In this document: piece by piece, positions 50,490 to 60,184 of the stretch | Position numbering within the stretch: position 1 is the first letter of the stretch | Layout of the letters: each line of letters begins with the position of its first letter | NCBI RefSeq assembly: GCF_900312745.1 | Contig: NZ_OMPD01000014.1 | Coordinates: 124,001-188,000, forward strand | Origin: Aquimarina sp. AU58 | GTDB taxonomy: Bacteria > Bacteroidota > Bacteroidia > Flavobacteriales > Flavobacteriaceae | Length of the DNA stretch: 64,000 bases | Direction: 5' to 3' | The notes under the pieces: model-generated | What the model was told of the DNA's origin: nothing | Database searches by the model: none | Seen by the model: only the letters and a program-made list of their open reading frames with translations | Translations under genes and position numbers: made by a program

Positions 50490-50858
50490 ATGAAAAAAGT
50501 TTTTTTACTTTTATTAATACTCTGTGGGGCTTGTAATGATGACGATAAGACAGAAGATCCGGTTTTGTGTACACTAGAGGCCAGACCAGGTTTAGAAGTA
50601 ACGATTAAAGATACTACCGATGCGACGTTTTTGGTAGAAGGTATTACCGTAGTAGCGACAGATAATGAGTATAAAGAAACACTAGAGAATATATCAGGGA
50701 CTACTATTTTTGTTGGAGCTTATGAACGCACTGGTACTTATGTGATTACGGTGAGCAAAACAGGTTACACAACAATTACGAGTGATCCAATTATAGTAAC
50801 AGAAGATATATGTCATGTAATTACCGAAAGTTTAGAGGTTTTATTAGAGAAAAAGTAA
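50490..50858 (+). CDS. Small lipoprotein with carboxypeptidase-regulatory-like fold
   Basis: 122 residues, ATG at 50490. The signal MKKVFLLLLILCGAC has lipobox LCGAC. The mature part is one small beta-sandwich: ARPGLEVTIKDTTDATFLVEG, then YERTGTYVITVSKTGYTTITSD, the pattern of CarboxypepD_reg/transthyretin-like modules. It precedes the sortilin-like gene by 86 bases; they need not share a transcript because a separate -7 box is present. Confidence 0.75.
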   Translation: MKKVFLLLLILCGACNDDDKTEDPVLCTLEARPGLEVTIKDTTDATFLVEGITVVATDNEYKETLENISGTTIFVGAYERTGTYVITVSKTGYTTITSDPIIVTEDICHVITESLEVLLEKK

Positions 50859-50944
50859 AAAAATCGTAAATTTCCATAAGATTTAAGAAAAAAATTCAAA
50901 AATTTAAGCTAGTTTTGAAAAAATCACTCACAAATCAGCTTAAA

Positions 50945-53900
50945 ATGAAAACACTTTTATTTTATCTCAAACGTTCCGTTTGGGCGGTTTCTCTTGTGGG
51001 AACCATTACTTCAGTAAATGCGCAACAGCTTAAAAATCAGGCAGATCAACAGGAGAAACCTGGCGGTCATTCACTTTACAAACAGTCTAAAATTTACGAT
51101 AGTAAATATGGATCTAAGTCTGATGTAAAAAAAGTTGGTGATAAAGCATTAGAAAGAATGAAGTGGGAATTTGAAAGACTCAAAGACCCGAACACTAATG
51201 AAATTCCTTTCGGAATTAGAGACAAAGAGGTTAACTTCTCTAGTAAGATTTCAGAAGGAAATGATTCGAAACAATCAATTAGCAATGCTGCAAAATCTTC
51301 AAAAGCCGGTCGTTTTTCGTATTGGAAAAACAGAGGCCCTTACAATGTAGGGGGAAGAACAAGAGCCCTGGCTATCGATCGTACAAACGAGAATGTAATT
51401 CTTGCCGGAGGGGTTTCGGGAGGATTATGGCGCTCTACTAATGGTGGAGAGTCCTGGAGAAAAGTAACGTCTCGTAGACAATCACCAAGTATTACTTGTA
51501 TTGTACAAGATCCCAGACCTGGTAAACATAATACATGGTATTATGGATCAGGAGAACGTTTTGGTAATTCTGCAGGAGCAGGAGGAGCCTTTTTTCAAGG
51601 AACCGGAGTTTATAAATCTACCAATGGTGGAAGAACCTGGAGACTACTTAAGGCTACCAACGATAATGACGTAAGAGCATTCTCTCCTTTTGATTTGATT
51701 AATTCTATCGTGATTAATCCAATTAATGGAGATATTTTTGTAGGTACTTTTAATGGTGTGCACAAATCTAAAGATGGTGGAAAATCATTTGAAGAAGTAT
51801 TAGCAGGTGGTTTTGATAATACTGCAGAAGTTGCCGTTACAAGTACAGGTCAAATCTATGCAACTATCGATTCTGGAGGAGACCCTAATAATGGATATTT
51901 TACATCTACAGATGGTGATGTTGATACCTGGACAGAAATATCACCAGAGCTTTTACCAGCAGATTATGGTAGAAGTGTTATGGGGATAGATCCTTCTAAT
52001 GAAAACATTGTATATTTCTTTACACAGAACTTAAGTGCAGGTGGGCCAGCATTTTTATTTAAATACGATGCTGCTGCAGCTACACCAGAAGAAACCTGGA
52101 CAGATTTAAGTACTAATCTACCTACCGCAATTGGTGGATCAGTAGGAAATTTAAATCTTCAGGGGGGATATAATATGATTGTTAAGGTTAGTCCGGCAGA
52201 TCCTAATTTAATGTTTGTAGGAGGAACTAACATATACAGATCTACAACTGGATTTACAACTCCGGCAGGACAAGCAAGTTGGATTGCAGGATATTCTCCT
52301 CTAAACAATGTAAGTGTATATCCAGATCAACACCCTGATCAGCATGAATTACTTTTTTATCCATCTAACCCTAACAAAGTATTATCTGGTAATGATGGAG
52401 GTGTATTTGTAACCGAAGATGTTACTACTTCTACATCTGCTGCAGAACCTGTAGATTGGATTTCTTTAAATAATGGATATGTAACAACACAGCCATATCA
52501 TGTATCTTTTGATCCAGAACCAAATAGTGATGATTTGCTAGCTGGTTTTCAGGATAACGGTACCTGGTTTACATCTTCTACAAGCCCTACAGAGCCATGG
52601 ATAGAAGATTTTGGAGGCGATGGTGCTTATAGTGCAATTGCAGATAATGGAAGAACAAGATACGTATCTTCACAAAGAGGAAATGTATATAGATTTAATT
52701 TTGATGAAGCTGGGGAATTTCAGTCATGGACAAGAGTAAGACCAGCAGGAGCTAACAACCTTGCTTTTATTACACCATTTATTCTGGATCCAAATAATGA
52801 TAACATTATGTATTTACCTGCGGGTAATAGAATTTGGAGAAATAATGATCTGGATGAAATCCCTCTTTTCTCGAATGCTTTTGCAACGGTAAACTGGGTA
52901 GATCTTCCTAATACTGATACTCCGGCAGGAACTTCAATATCTTCTTTAGATGTTTCTAAATATCCAGTTGCAAATAGATTATATTATGGTACTAATACAG
53001 GAGGGATCTATAGAATGGATAATGCTAATCTTGATGGTCAGGAAGTAGTAGATATTTCTACAGGAAAAGGATTACCAGAAGGATTTGTAAACGATATTAA
53101 TGTAGACCCTTCTGATTCTGATAGAGTAATTGTTACTTTTTCAAATTATAGAGTAATAAGTGTATTCTTAACGACCGATGGAGGAGATACCTGGACAAAT
53201 ATTAGTGGTAATTTAGAAGAAAATGCTGATGGATCAGGAAATGGACCATCTGTAAGAAGTACGGCATTCTTAGGAAGTAGTCAAGGATTCTTTGGTGCTA
53301 GATTACAAAAAGTATATGCAGCAACAAGTACAGGATTATACTATACAAATAGATTAAATGGAGAAAGAACCCGTTGGATTAAAGAACCTTTTGCTATTGG
53401 TAATGCTGTAACCGATGAGGTAAAAACTCGTAAAGATGGATTTATCGCAGTAGCTGCACACGGTAGTGGGTTGTACAGTGCAAGATTCCCGGTATTTAAT
53501 GAATTACCAGAATCTTCATTAAGTGTTGCTTATTTACTAGATGATCTTCTTGTAGCAGAAAATAGTGAAGATGTAGAAGTGGATGTAACAGATTTATTTG
53601 TTCACTCTAACGGAAATGCAATAGATATAGAATTTACGAATTCTAATCCAGAATTAGTGACAGCTACATTAGAAGGAAATACGATTACATTGTCTTTTGC
53701 ACCAGATAGTTTAGGTAAAGCGACAATTGGTCTTATAGCTACCTCTGGAGATGAGCAAGTTGCAGAAGGATTTACAGTATCTGTTACAGAACTTGCAATT
53801 TATGAGCAAATAGAAGGCGCTACATCATCATTGGCATCTCAATTCTTTGTAGATTTTGGTGGTCTGGCGCAATCTGCAGATGACTTCATTATTCCGGCAG

Positions 53901-54634
53901 GAAATACATGGACGTTAGAGAGAATTGTAGCTTTTGGCGGGGCTAATAACTCACCAGCATTAACTAATGCTACTGTTGTAATATATAGTGATAATGCAGG
54001 GGTTCCTGGTGATGAGGTTTATAATAGTGGAGCGATTACTCCAATTTCAGATCCTACTGATACAAACTTAAACTTAATGCTTCCTGAAGGAGTAATATTA
54101 GAAAGTGGTAACTATTGGTTGTCAGTTTATGCTAACTTAGCTTTTAATCCAGATTCAACACAATGGTTCTGGTCTTCACAAAATGGAGGAATTGGTCAGG
54201 AGCCACATTTTAAAGATAATTTAGACTTATTTGGTACAGGAGCTACAGATTGGACACCAGTTTCGGTTGCATTTGGTAGAGATCCTCTTGATCAGGTATT
54301 CCAGATTTATGGAATGGTAGATGACGGTGGTGCAGGTGAGCCTCAAACTTCGGTAGATCCTTTGGCTGTAATAGAAGTGTCAAAAAACACTACAGCTTCA
54401 CCAAATCCATCTAACGGGATGTTCTCATTTAATTTTAAAGATACAGCATTAAAATCTAATGGAAATACTTCTAGATCAATCGAGATCTTCGATTCTATGG
54501 GTAATAGGTTGTTTTCAAATAGTAATGTTGGTGATAATACAACCTGGGATGCTTCAAATGCAAGATCTGGTTTGTATTTCGCAAGAATTACAGAAAATGG
54601 AAATCAAAGTACTCTTAAACTTATTAAAAAATAA
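50945..54634 (+). CDS. VPS10/sortilin-like beta-propeller protein with T9SS sorting domain
   Basis: 1229 residues from the ATG at 50945. A TTG start at 50915 is possible, but its bases form the -7 box TAGTTTTG (50910-50917), which supports the ATG. Signal peptide to about 27 (VNAQQ). Propeller repeats from about 110 to 860 carry Asp-box words: LWRSTNGGESWRKV, VYKSTNGGRTWRLL, HKSKDGGKSFEEV, TDGGDTWTNI. A cadherin-like segment (about 870-960) and a lectin/jelly-roll-like segment (about 965-1130) follow. The C-terminus SPNPSNGMFSFNF...SGLYFARITENGNQSTLKLIKK is a type A T9SS signal. A secreted or surface protein. Confidence 0.85.
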   Translation: MKTLLFYLKRSVWAVSLVGTITSVNAQQLKNQADQQEKPGGHSLYKQSKIYDSKYGSKSDVKKVGDKALERMKWEFERLKDPNTNEIPFGIRDKEVNFSSKISEGNDSKQSISNAAKSSKAGRFSYWKNRGPYNVGGRTRALAIDRTNENVILAGGVSGGLWRSTNGGESWRKVTSRRQSPSITCIVQDPRPGKHNTWYYGSGERFGNSAGAGGAFFQGTGVYKSTNGGRTWRLLKATNDNDVRAFSPFDLINSIVINPINGDIFVGTFNGVHKSKDGGKSFEEVLAGGFDNTAEVAVTSTGQIYATIDSGGDPNNGYFTSTDGDVDTWTEISPELLPADYGRSVMGIDPSNENIVYFFTQNLSAGGPAFLFKYDAAAATPEETWTDLSTNLPTAIGGSVGNLNLQGGYNMIVKVSPADPNLMFVGGTNIYRSTTGFTTPAGQASWIAGYSPLNNVSVYPDQHPDQHELLFYPSNPNKVLSGNDGGVFVTEDVTTSTSAAEPVDWISLNNGYVTTQPYHVSFDPEPNSDDLLAGFQDNGTWFTSSTSPTEPWIEDFGGDGAYSAIADNGRTRYVSSQRGNVYRFNFDEAGEFQSWTRVRPAGANNLAFITPFILDPNNDNIMYLPAGNRIWRNNDLDEIPLFSNAFATVNWVDLPNTDTPAGTSISSLDVSKYPVANRLYYGTNTGGIYRMDNANLDGQEVVDISTGKGLPEGFVNDINVDPSDSDRVIVTFSNYRVISVFLTTDGGDTWTNISGNLEENADGSGNGPSVRSTAFLGSSQGFFGARLQKVYAATSTGLYYTNRLNGERTRWIKEPFAIGNAVTDEVKTRKDGFIAVAAHGSGLYSARFPVFNELPESSLSVAYLLDDLLVAENSEDVEVDVTDLFVHSNGNAIDIEFTNSNPELVTATLEGNTITLSFAPDSLGKATIGLIATSGDEQVAEGFTVSVTELAIYEQIEGATSSLASQFFVDFGGLAQSADDFIIPAGNTWTLERIVAFGGANNSPALTNATVVIYSDNAGVPGDEVYNSGAITPISDPTDTNLNLMLPEGVILESGNYWLSVYANLAFNPDSTQWFWSSQNGGIGQEPHFKDNLDLFGTGATDWTPVSVAFGRDPLDQVFQIYGMVDDGGAGEPQTSVDPLAVIEVSKNTTASPNPSNGMFSFNFKDTALKSNGNTSRSIEIFDSMGNRLFSNSNVGDNTTWDASNARSGLYFARITENGNQSTLKLIKK

Positions 54635-54654
54635 GTTGCAATAGTGATAAACTT

Positions 54655-54690
54655 AAAAGGAGTTGAAATTTTCAACTCCTTTTTTTATTT
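54655..54690 (+). terminator. Rho-independent terminator
   Basis: AAAAGGAGTTGAAA / TTTCAACTCCTTTTTTT, strong stem plus T run, 20 bases after the sortilin-like gene. It also overlaps the false upstream start of the next gene. Confidence 0.9.
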
Positions 54691-54697
54691 TTATAGA

Positions 54698-55159
54698 ATG
54701 GATAAAATACTATATATATTAATAGTAGTTGGTTTATTTTCTTGCAAATCAAATAGTATTGCCCAGGAAAAGGAAACCGAAAAAATAAAGCCAAAACCTA
54801 AAGTAGAAAAACCGAAGTTTAGCGATCTTCAGGATGATACAATTGATCCTAATACCGTGCACTTGATTGCAGTAATACAAGGTGTAACTAGGAATACATC
54901 TATCTGTGAAAAGAGTTTTAAAACAGCTACTACGGTAAAAGTGAAACAGATTATAAATTCTGGTTCAGGTATTACAAATATGATTTCTCCAGGGCAGGAG
55001 ATTACTTTTGGTTTTATGAACTCACCAGCAAATGATTTTGATACGCTAAAACAACGAATACCTAAGGATAAGGAGGTTTCTTTTAAAATTAGAGAAAACC
55101 TATGCCCCGATATGAGTAAGACAGTCTATGAGGTTATTGGCTTTACAACTAAGGATTAG
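54698..55159 (+). CDS. Hypothetical lipoprotein
   Basis: 153 residues from the ATG at 54698. The frame opens at 54644, but those 18 residues are encoded by the terminator hairpin. MDKILYILIVVGLFSC has lipobox LFSC (Cys16). A lysine/proline linker (EKIKPKPKVEKPK) leads to a small beta domain with ICEKSFKTATTVKVKQIINSGSG. Cys69 and Cys139 (LCPDMS) could pair. No family recognised. Confidence 0.7.
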   Translation: MDKILYILIVVGLFSCKSNSIAQEKETEKIKPKPKVEKPKFSDLQDDTIDPNTVHLIAVIQGVTRNTSICEKSFKTATTVKVKQIINSGSGITNMISPGQEITFGFMNSPANDFDTLKQRIPKDKEVSFKIRENLCPDMSKTVYEVIGFTTKD

Positions 55160-55202
55160 AAACTCTGGCTTTGCGATAGCGCTATTTTAGAAAAACAATA
55201 AT

Positions 55203-55239
55203 AAAAAAGGAGACTGGTTTTTAACCAGTCTCCTTTTTT
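55203..55239. terminator. Bidirectional terminator
   Basis: AAAAAAGGAGACTGGTT / AACCAGTCTCCTTTTTT, a perfect stem flanked by A and T runs, between convergent genes ending at 55159 (+) and 55285 (-). Confidence 0.9.
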
Positions 55240-55284
55240 ATGAATTAAATTTTACGGTCACTAATTTTTCTTTTGCAGATAAAA

Positions 55285-56388
55285 CTATTGCTCGGCAAAC
55301 CACACAATTATTGCAATAATAATGAGTATAAACAGTACAAAGAAGAATATCTTCCAGAAAGAGTAAGGTCTGTTTCCAGAAATAGCTCCTGTTTGACCAT
55401 TGATAAAGAAATTATACTTTTTACCATTAAATCGGTAGGCACTAATATATACCGGAAGCAGAATATGTTTAAAGGTCTCTTCGCTTAAGCTCATATCTAT
55501 ATGGTGTACTCTTTGGGTATCCCCACCTATATCACGTCTGGCCCAGGATGTAGCAATACGTTCGGCTTCTTTGGTAGATGCTAAATGACCATCTTTTAAT
55601 GGAATTGTATATTTTTCGGTAACAAATCCTGCCAAAAAATTAGTATTAAAAGGTGAAAGAGCATCCAGATTCCAATTTGATATTTTTCTTGGTACCGGAT
55701 TTTTATTTTGGTGTGATGCTTTGATTAAAGTATCATCAACAAAACCATTTACATTTCCGCTTGCCGGAGACCATCTTGTTCTACGTTCTTGTCGGGTTCT
55801 GGTAACAGATTTACCATTTACCGTTGTTGTATACGGAACACTAACATAATAATAGTCTCCACGTTGTCCTGTATAGTTCGCATACAATTGAGCATCAAAG
55901 GTCCAGTACGGTAAATAGAGGCCTTTGGTGTTTTGAGGATCTAATGCTGCTTTTTTAAGATTATTAGGGGCGAACCATAGCCCTTTTACCCATTTTGAAA
56001 ATATCTGATGTGATTTCTTCTGATCAAATTGAAAAGGAAGAACTGCTCCAGGTAATATCCAGTCTTCTTTATATGCATCTTCTATAATCAAAGGCATGGT
56101 GCAATACACGCAATGCAAAGATTTGTAGTTTTCTTCGATATGTTGATTTGCACCACAATTTTTGCAATGCAGCATCATGATTTCTTCAGAATGCGATTGA
56201 GAACCCATTTCTTCGAGATAGGGTTTAAGCTCTAACTCTTGAAATCCATTTTGATCATTTATAATCGTTTCATGATGTCCACAATACTCGCAAGTAACCT
56301 CAGTTGTTCCAGGTTTGTATTTTAATTCTGCACCACAATTAGTACAGGATTTTTTACGTTCTGAAACTGCTTTTTTTTCTTCTTCCAT
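55285..56388 (-). CDS. Double zinc-ribbon protein with C-terminal membrane anchor
   Basis: 367 residues, ATG at 56388. Two zinc ribbons: CTNCGAELKYK...CEYCG (about 15-38) and CKNCGANQHIE...CVYC (about 75-97). A 230-residue domain with YLPYWTFDAQLYANYTGQRGDYYY follows. One C-terminal helix (about 345-364) lies just before FAEQ. It resembles the zinc-ribbon membrane proteins encoded beside SPFH/YdjI-like proteins, e.g. YdjG in the Bacillus ydjFGHI stress operon (family knowledge). It is 104 bases downstream of such an SPFH gene, so they likely act together at the membrane. Confidence 0.82.
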   Translation of the reverse strand: MEEEKKAVSERKKSCTNCGAELKYKPGTTEVTCEYCGHHETIINDQNGFQELELKPYLEEMGSQSHSEEIMMLHCKNCGANQHIEENYKSLHCVYCTMPLIIEDAYKEDWILPGAVLPFQFDQKKSHQIFSKWVKGLWFAPNNLKKAALDPQNTKGLYLPYWTFDAQLYANYTGQRGDYYYVSVPYTTTVNGKSVTRTRQERRTRWSPASGNVNGFVDDTLIKASHQNKNPVPRKISNWNLDALSPFNTNFLAGFVTEKYTIPLKDGHLASTKEAERIATSWARRDIGGDTQRVHHIDMSLSEETFKHILLPVYISAYRFNGKKYNFFINGQTGAISGNRPYSFWKIFFFVLFILIIIAIIVWFAEQ

Positions 56389-56426
56389 TTAGGAACTAAT
56401 AATACTGGATGTTATATAGAATAGTT

Positions 56427-56479
56427 CCTTCTCCCATATGGGAGAAGGTTATGTCCTATCCCAAAATTAATTTTGGGAT
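56427..56479. terminator. Two tandem perfect 22-base palindromes
   Basis: CCTTCTCCCATATGGGAGAAGG (56427-56448; first half CCTTCTCCCAT) and ATCCCAAAATTAATTTTGGGAT (56458-56479; first half ATCCCAAAATT). They sit between the SPFH stop and the zinc-ribbon start on the minus strand. They may form an internal processing or attenuation site rather than a full terminator. Confidence 0.55.
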
Positions 56480-56492
56480 GTGTTTTTGTTTT

Positions 56493-57629
56493 TTAATTCC
56501 CGGGTAAGGGAGGAGGAGTGCTTCCGCCTAGAAAAGATTTTAGCTCTTCTACATCTTTTAATGCGACCCAGCTATCCATTCCTTGTTTCCATACCAAAGA
56601 ATCTTTATTTATGGTTCTATTGGCAAATAGTGCTTTTAATTGTTCAAAGGATGCGGGTCCTGCCTGTTGTCCGTTTTGAGCATAAAAATACTGTACTTGC
56701 ACTGGCATTGGTGGTGGAGCCACTGGAGTAGTTTGTTGAGGTTGTATTTGTTGTTGTCCTCCCATTGGGTTCATCATACCTCCCATTTGCTGAGCCAGAA
56801 CAAATCCCATTCCCATTCCCATTCCAGCTCCTGCTGTACCTCCTTCATTGGCTGCGGCAGCTTCAATAGCTTTTGCGGTCTTAAATTTGGTTAATTTGTC
56901 TAGATCAAGCTTATCAATTCTACTATATTCAAATATTTCTTTTTTCAACTCTTCTGGCATAGAAACATTCTCGATAAAGAATTTTTCCAGAGAAATACCC
57001 ACAGCGTTAAATTCGGGTTGCATTACCTCAAGACAGGTGTCAGATAATTCTGTAGTATTAGCGGCATATAGCTCGATAGGTAAATTAGCTTCACCAACGG
57101 TATCTGTAAATCGTGTAGAGATTAAGCTTTTAAGATGCTCATTAATCTCGAAATTAGTAAAATTGGCATCTGTTCCTACAATATCAATGACAAATTTACC
57201 GGCATCATTAATCTTAAATGCATAGGTTCCAAAAGCACGAATTTCTACAAGCCCAAAACGATCATCGTTCAAGGTAATCGGGTTTTTGGTCCCCCATTTT
57301 TCATCAGTAAATAAATGTGTATTTACAAAATATACTTCGGCTTTAAAAGGACTATTAAATCCATATTTCCAACCTTTTAGTGTCGTTAAAATAGGTAGAT
57401 TTTGTGTGTTTAAGGTATATGTTCCGGGAGTGAATACATCTGCTAGTTGTCCTTCATTAATAAAAACTGCAGTTTGCCCTTCCCTTACAATAAGCTTCGC
57501 TTCATTTTTAATTTCATTTTGATATCGTTCAAACCGATGCACAATAGTGTCATCGGTATAGTCTAACCATTCTATGATATCTATAAATTCGTGGCTAAGT
57601 TTTTTCTTTATTTCGTCAAAAATTCCCAT
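56493..57629 (-). CDS. SPFH (YdjI-like) protein with C-terminal GYF_2 domain
   Basis: 378 residues from the ATG at 57629; the frame extends 30 codons upstream, but homologues start MGIFD. The SPFH core is at about 25-260: VHRFERYQNEIKNEAKLIVREGQTAVF, GTYTLNTQNLPILTTL, and a helix ending YSRIDKLDLDKLTKFKTAKAIEAAA. A Gly/Met/Gln-rich linker follows (about 275-320, GMGMGMGFVLAQQMGG). The GYF_2 domain is at about 322-370: YFYAQNGQQAGPASFEQLKAL and WKQGMDSWVALKDV. A cytosolic or membrane-scaffold protein of the stress-response type. Confidence 0.87.
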   Translation of the reverse strand: MGIFDEIKKKLSHEFIDIIEWLDYTDDTIVHRFERYQNEIKNEAKLIVREGQTAVFINEGQLADVFTPGTYTLNTQNLPILTTLKGWKYGFNSPFKAEVYFVNTHLFTDEKWGTKNPITLNDDRFGLVEIRAFGTYAFKINDAGKFVIDIVGTDANFTNFEINEHLKSLISTRFTDTVGEANLPIELYAANTTELSDTCLEVMQPEFNAVGISLEKFFIENVSMPEELKKEIFEYSRIDKLDLDKLTKFKTAKAIEAAAANEGGTAGAGMGMGMGFVLAQQMGGMMNPMGGQQQIQPQQTTPVAPPPMPVQVQYFYAQNGQQAGPASFEQLKALFANRTINKDSLVWKQGMDSWVALKDVEELKSFLGGSTPPPLPGN

Positions 57630-57845
57630 TGATGAGTTGATTTTAAATTTGTGTTCTAAAGCTACAAAATTGAAAGGTTGATGAAAAATTTTTTTCAGCC
57701 AATCTGAAGTAGACAGCATATAAATAGGAATCTGAATTTTTAATTTTGAAAAAACAATGTTTTTGCACTGTAATTGTTACAGAGATATTGCTTGAAGAAT
57801 TGAACTGATCTTGAATTCATTAACTAAATTAAACATTAAAAAATA

Positions 57846-59282
57846 TCACTTAAGGAAGCTATCCATCAATATTGTAAAGCTGTTTCTGGAAGGAATGTTA
57901 GTAATTGCATCAATAGTTGCATTAAGCGTTGCTGTTCCTTCAACATCATCCAATTGAAAAACTCTTGCATCATTTCCAACACCTATTTGAAGTTCTTCAA
58001 TATCAGTGATATAGAAGTATGCTGTATTAACATGCCCACTAATGGATATGTACTGCAACGTCATCGTTTTTTGCCCATCTGGACCAGGAGGTGCAGTGAT
58101 GTAATATCTAGCAGTTTCATCATGAGTAGTTGGGTTGTCAATTACTGTCTCATAATTGTTACCTATCATTACAAGAAGTGTCCCTTGTTCTGCATCTCCT
58201 GGTGAAGTAACGATTCTTGTATTAGAAGGGATTCCCAGTACTAAACGATCAATACCGGTATCAGACCAAAGTGCGTTTCCCCATGCTCCTCCTCCAAAAA
58301 AATTAGGACCAAGCCATGTATTTGGTTGTTGATTTACTTCATCTACATGCCAGACAAAAAGATCTCCGCCATTTCCGCCAAAGACTCTAAAATCACGTGC
58401 ATTTCCTCCTATAACAACAATATCTGTCCCATCATAAGTATCTAGTGCATCTGTTCTACCATCGTTTCCATTTCCGGCATCTATTGCTGCTCTTTCCCAG
58501 TTGTTTACAAAAATCAAATCGTTTCCTGGGCCTGTATGAATACTGGTGGTCATAATATCATATACCCCTGGATTTAGTACTTCTGCGCTTCCAATAATTA
58601 CTAGGTCATTATCATGCTGGTGGCCGGTTGCACTAGAACCTGTCCTGACTGCTGCTGAATGGCTATGACGAAACCTTAACATATCTGGGCCGTCACCAAA
58701 ATTTACAGGATCTCCATACATAGGATTGCCTGCCGAACTAAAAGAACCTTGCAATCCTAAATCAATAATATCTGTACCTGGTGAACCATAAAATAGTTCT
58801 AGGTGTGAAGTCACATCAACTCCGGTAATTACGTTGCGATTGAGTCTCCAACCAAATTCCTGGTTAGAAAAATCAACAAGTAGGTCAAAGTCTCCTACAG
58901 AGTTTGAAAACCCTCGCCAATTTGCCAATAATGAGGTTATGTTCCAATCCCATTTTCCGGGAGGCAAAATAGGAGAAGCTTCCCCTTCCACAGTATGTCC
59001 ATCAAAATAAATGTCATCGTAAAGACCATCGATAGGGAAGTCATCGGAGGTAGGCTCCCAGGAACCATCCCAAGAATATGCATTGTGTTTTAATGGCCAA
59101 TTGGTGCCGAAATCATCAATAATATCTGAATCAGGAATCTCATCTATTAAAAAAGACTCATCTGTACAGCTCCCTGTGAATATAAGTATAAGAAGACAGA
59201 AATATTTAATACTATTTTGCGTTGCGTAATCCTTCTTTGAGGTAGGTTTTGTGTAGTTAAATTTAATTCTCAAATTATTCAA
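57846..59282 (-). CDS. Lipoprotein with RTX-like glycine/aspartate repeats
   Basis: 478 residues. No ATG near the start; TTG at 59282 or at 59273 is likely, giving a long n-region before YFCLLILIFTGSC (lipobox Cys about 39). The mature part has Asp/Gly loops (SPGTDIIDLGLQG, TGPGNDLIFVNNWE, AGNGNDGRTDALD, GGNGGDLFVW), the G-G-x-G-x-D style of calcium-binding RTX sheets but degenerate and spread out. No catalytic motif seen. No enzyme-like tail, and the last residues LMDSFLK do not form a T9SS domain. Confidence 0.7.
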   Translation of the reverse strand: MNNLRIKFNYTKPTSKKDYATQNSIKYFCLLILIFTGSCTDESFLIDEIPDSDIIDDFGTNWPLKHNAYSWDGSWEPTSDDFPIDGLYDDIYFDGHTVEGEASPILPPGKWDWNITSLLANWRGFSNSVGDFDLLVDFSNQEFGWRLNRNVITGVDVTSHLELFYGSPGTDIIDLGLQGSFSSAGNPMYGDPVNFGDGPDMLRFRHSHSAAVRTGSSATGHQHDNDLVIIGSAEVLNPGVYDIMTTSIHTGPGNDLIFVNNWERAAIDAGNGNDGRTDALDTYDGTDIVVIGGNARDFRVFGGNGGDLFVWHVDEVNQQPNTWLGPNFFGGGAWGNALWSDTGIDRLVLGIPSNTRIVTSPGDAEQGTLLVMIGNNYETVIDNPTTHDETARYYITAPPGPDGQKTMTLQYISISGHVNTAYFYITDIEELQIGVGNDARVFQLDDVEGTATLNATIDAITNIPSRNSFTILMDSFLK

Positions 59283-59307
59283 TTTTTATTAAAATATTAT
59301 TAAGTAA

Positions 59308-59339
59308 CACTCTCTAATCCTTGATCGAATTAGAGAGTG
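59308..59339 (-). terminator. Strong hairpin, likely terminator
   Basis: CACTCTCTAAT / ATTAGAGAGTG, an 11-base perfect stem. On the minus strand it is followed by an AT-rich run. Between the peptide gene (59635) and the RTX-like gene. The stretch 59283-59634 has no gene; it also holds a TAGTAACCCAGA / TCTGGGTTACT pair about 80 bases apart (59350-59452). Confidence 0.7.
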
Positions 59340-59586
59340 CGGGGATATTTAGTAACCCAGATGGGGATTTAGAAGATTGGAAAACATTTAAAACGGTGTA
59401 GTGATATTGAATTCAAAAAATATACTACACAAACTACTTCTGGGTTACTTATAAAACTCTAAAATTATTAATGTTTGGCAAGGTGTTTTTGTAAAAACGT
59501 CATACTCGGTATAGTTAAACCTATGTTCGTAATGAGCAGTTAGGAGGTTCACTAATTGGTATATAATAATTGCCTTTATGATCTTT

Positions 59587-59628
59587 TATGCTTCATCAGA
59601 TAAAACCGAAGCGAGGCATAAAAAAGCT
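59587..59628 (-). terminator. Hairpin just after the peptide gene
   Basis: TTTTATGCTTC ... GAAGCGAGGCATAAAA; on the minus strand it directly follows the stop codon of the small peptide gene. It probably terminates or protects the short mRNA. Confidence 0.65.
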
Positions 59629-59634
59629 TATTTT

Positions 59635-59823
59635 TTAGTGTCTATAATTAGAGCAATAGCATTCTCCATTATGAAGCGCTCCTGTGTCATGTCCAGCACT
59701 TCTACACTCCTGACAACAGGGTCCGCAATAGCTAGTAATGAATAATCCTCCACCAGCAATTCCTTTTTGCTGTTTTTTGTCAATTTTTTTGACATTTTCT
59801 AAGTTTAAAATGTTGTTTAGCAT
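59635..59823 (-). CDS. Cys-rich double-glycine-leader peptide (bacteriocin/RiPP-like precursor)
   Basis: 62 residues, ATG at 59823. The leader (1-29) MLNNILNLENVKKID...KKQQKGIAGG has the flavobacterial N-x-L-x-x-V-K-x-I/L-x-K-x-Q-K-x-I-x-GG pattern ending in a Gly-Gly site, as cut by peptidase-C39 ABC transporters. The core has six Cys in a CGPCC-x2-C spacing and a late CYC. No transporter, modification enzyme or partner peptide is seen in the window. Upstream (59968-59996) lie two GTTTCAAT repeats 21 bases apart, shared with neighbouring lipoprotein genes. A role as signal, toxin or structural peptide is open. Confidence 0.75.
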   Translation of the reverse strand: MLNNILNLENVKKIDKKQQKGIAGGGLFITSYCGPCCQECRSAGHDTGALHNGECYCSNYRH

Positions 59824-59967
59824 GATGTGAAATGTTATGATTTTTTAAATAACTATACTGATTTATATCAAAGGTTTAAGCATTATACTCTAACTCTATC
59901 ATATCAGCGTTTGGGGTAAAATTATAGTATTAATTAAGAGTTGTGAGGTGCAATTGACAAAAGGTAT

Positions 59968-59996
59968 GTTTCAATAGATAGTTGTATGTTTTCAAT
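59968..59996. promoter_or_regulatory. Direct-repeat pair, LytTR-site-like (site 1)
   Basis: GTTTCAAT (59968) and TTTTCAAT (59989) with 21 bases between equal positions, 145-170 bases upstream of the peptide gene start. The spacing equals two helical turns, as for LytTR/AgrA-type sites. The rest of 59824-60184 holds the repeated TAAATAACTATACTGAT word and a terminator. Confidence 0.6.
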
Positions 59997-60059
59997 ATAC
60001 GAGCATAGCTTTTTAATTGATCATCGAACAAATTGGTTGTTGTTAAAATAAGAAGAACC

Positions 60060-60085
60060 CCCTAATCCCAAATTTGAGATTAGGG
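60060..60085 (-). terminator. Terminator of the lipoprotein gene at 60185
   Basis: CCCTAATC-CCAAATTTGA-GATTAGGG. On the minus strand it is followed by GGGGTTCTTCTTATTTTA. Its counterpart at 61183-61211 is nearly the same, pointing to a duplicated unit. Confidence 0.75.
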
Positions 60086-60184
60086 AGAACTCCTTCCTAA
60101 CTTAATTAAACATTACTAACAAACATTGTACATGCTAAGAGTTTAAGTTGAGGCACTTTTTATGCTAAATAGATAAATAATTAT

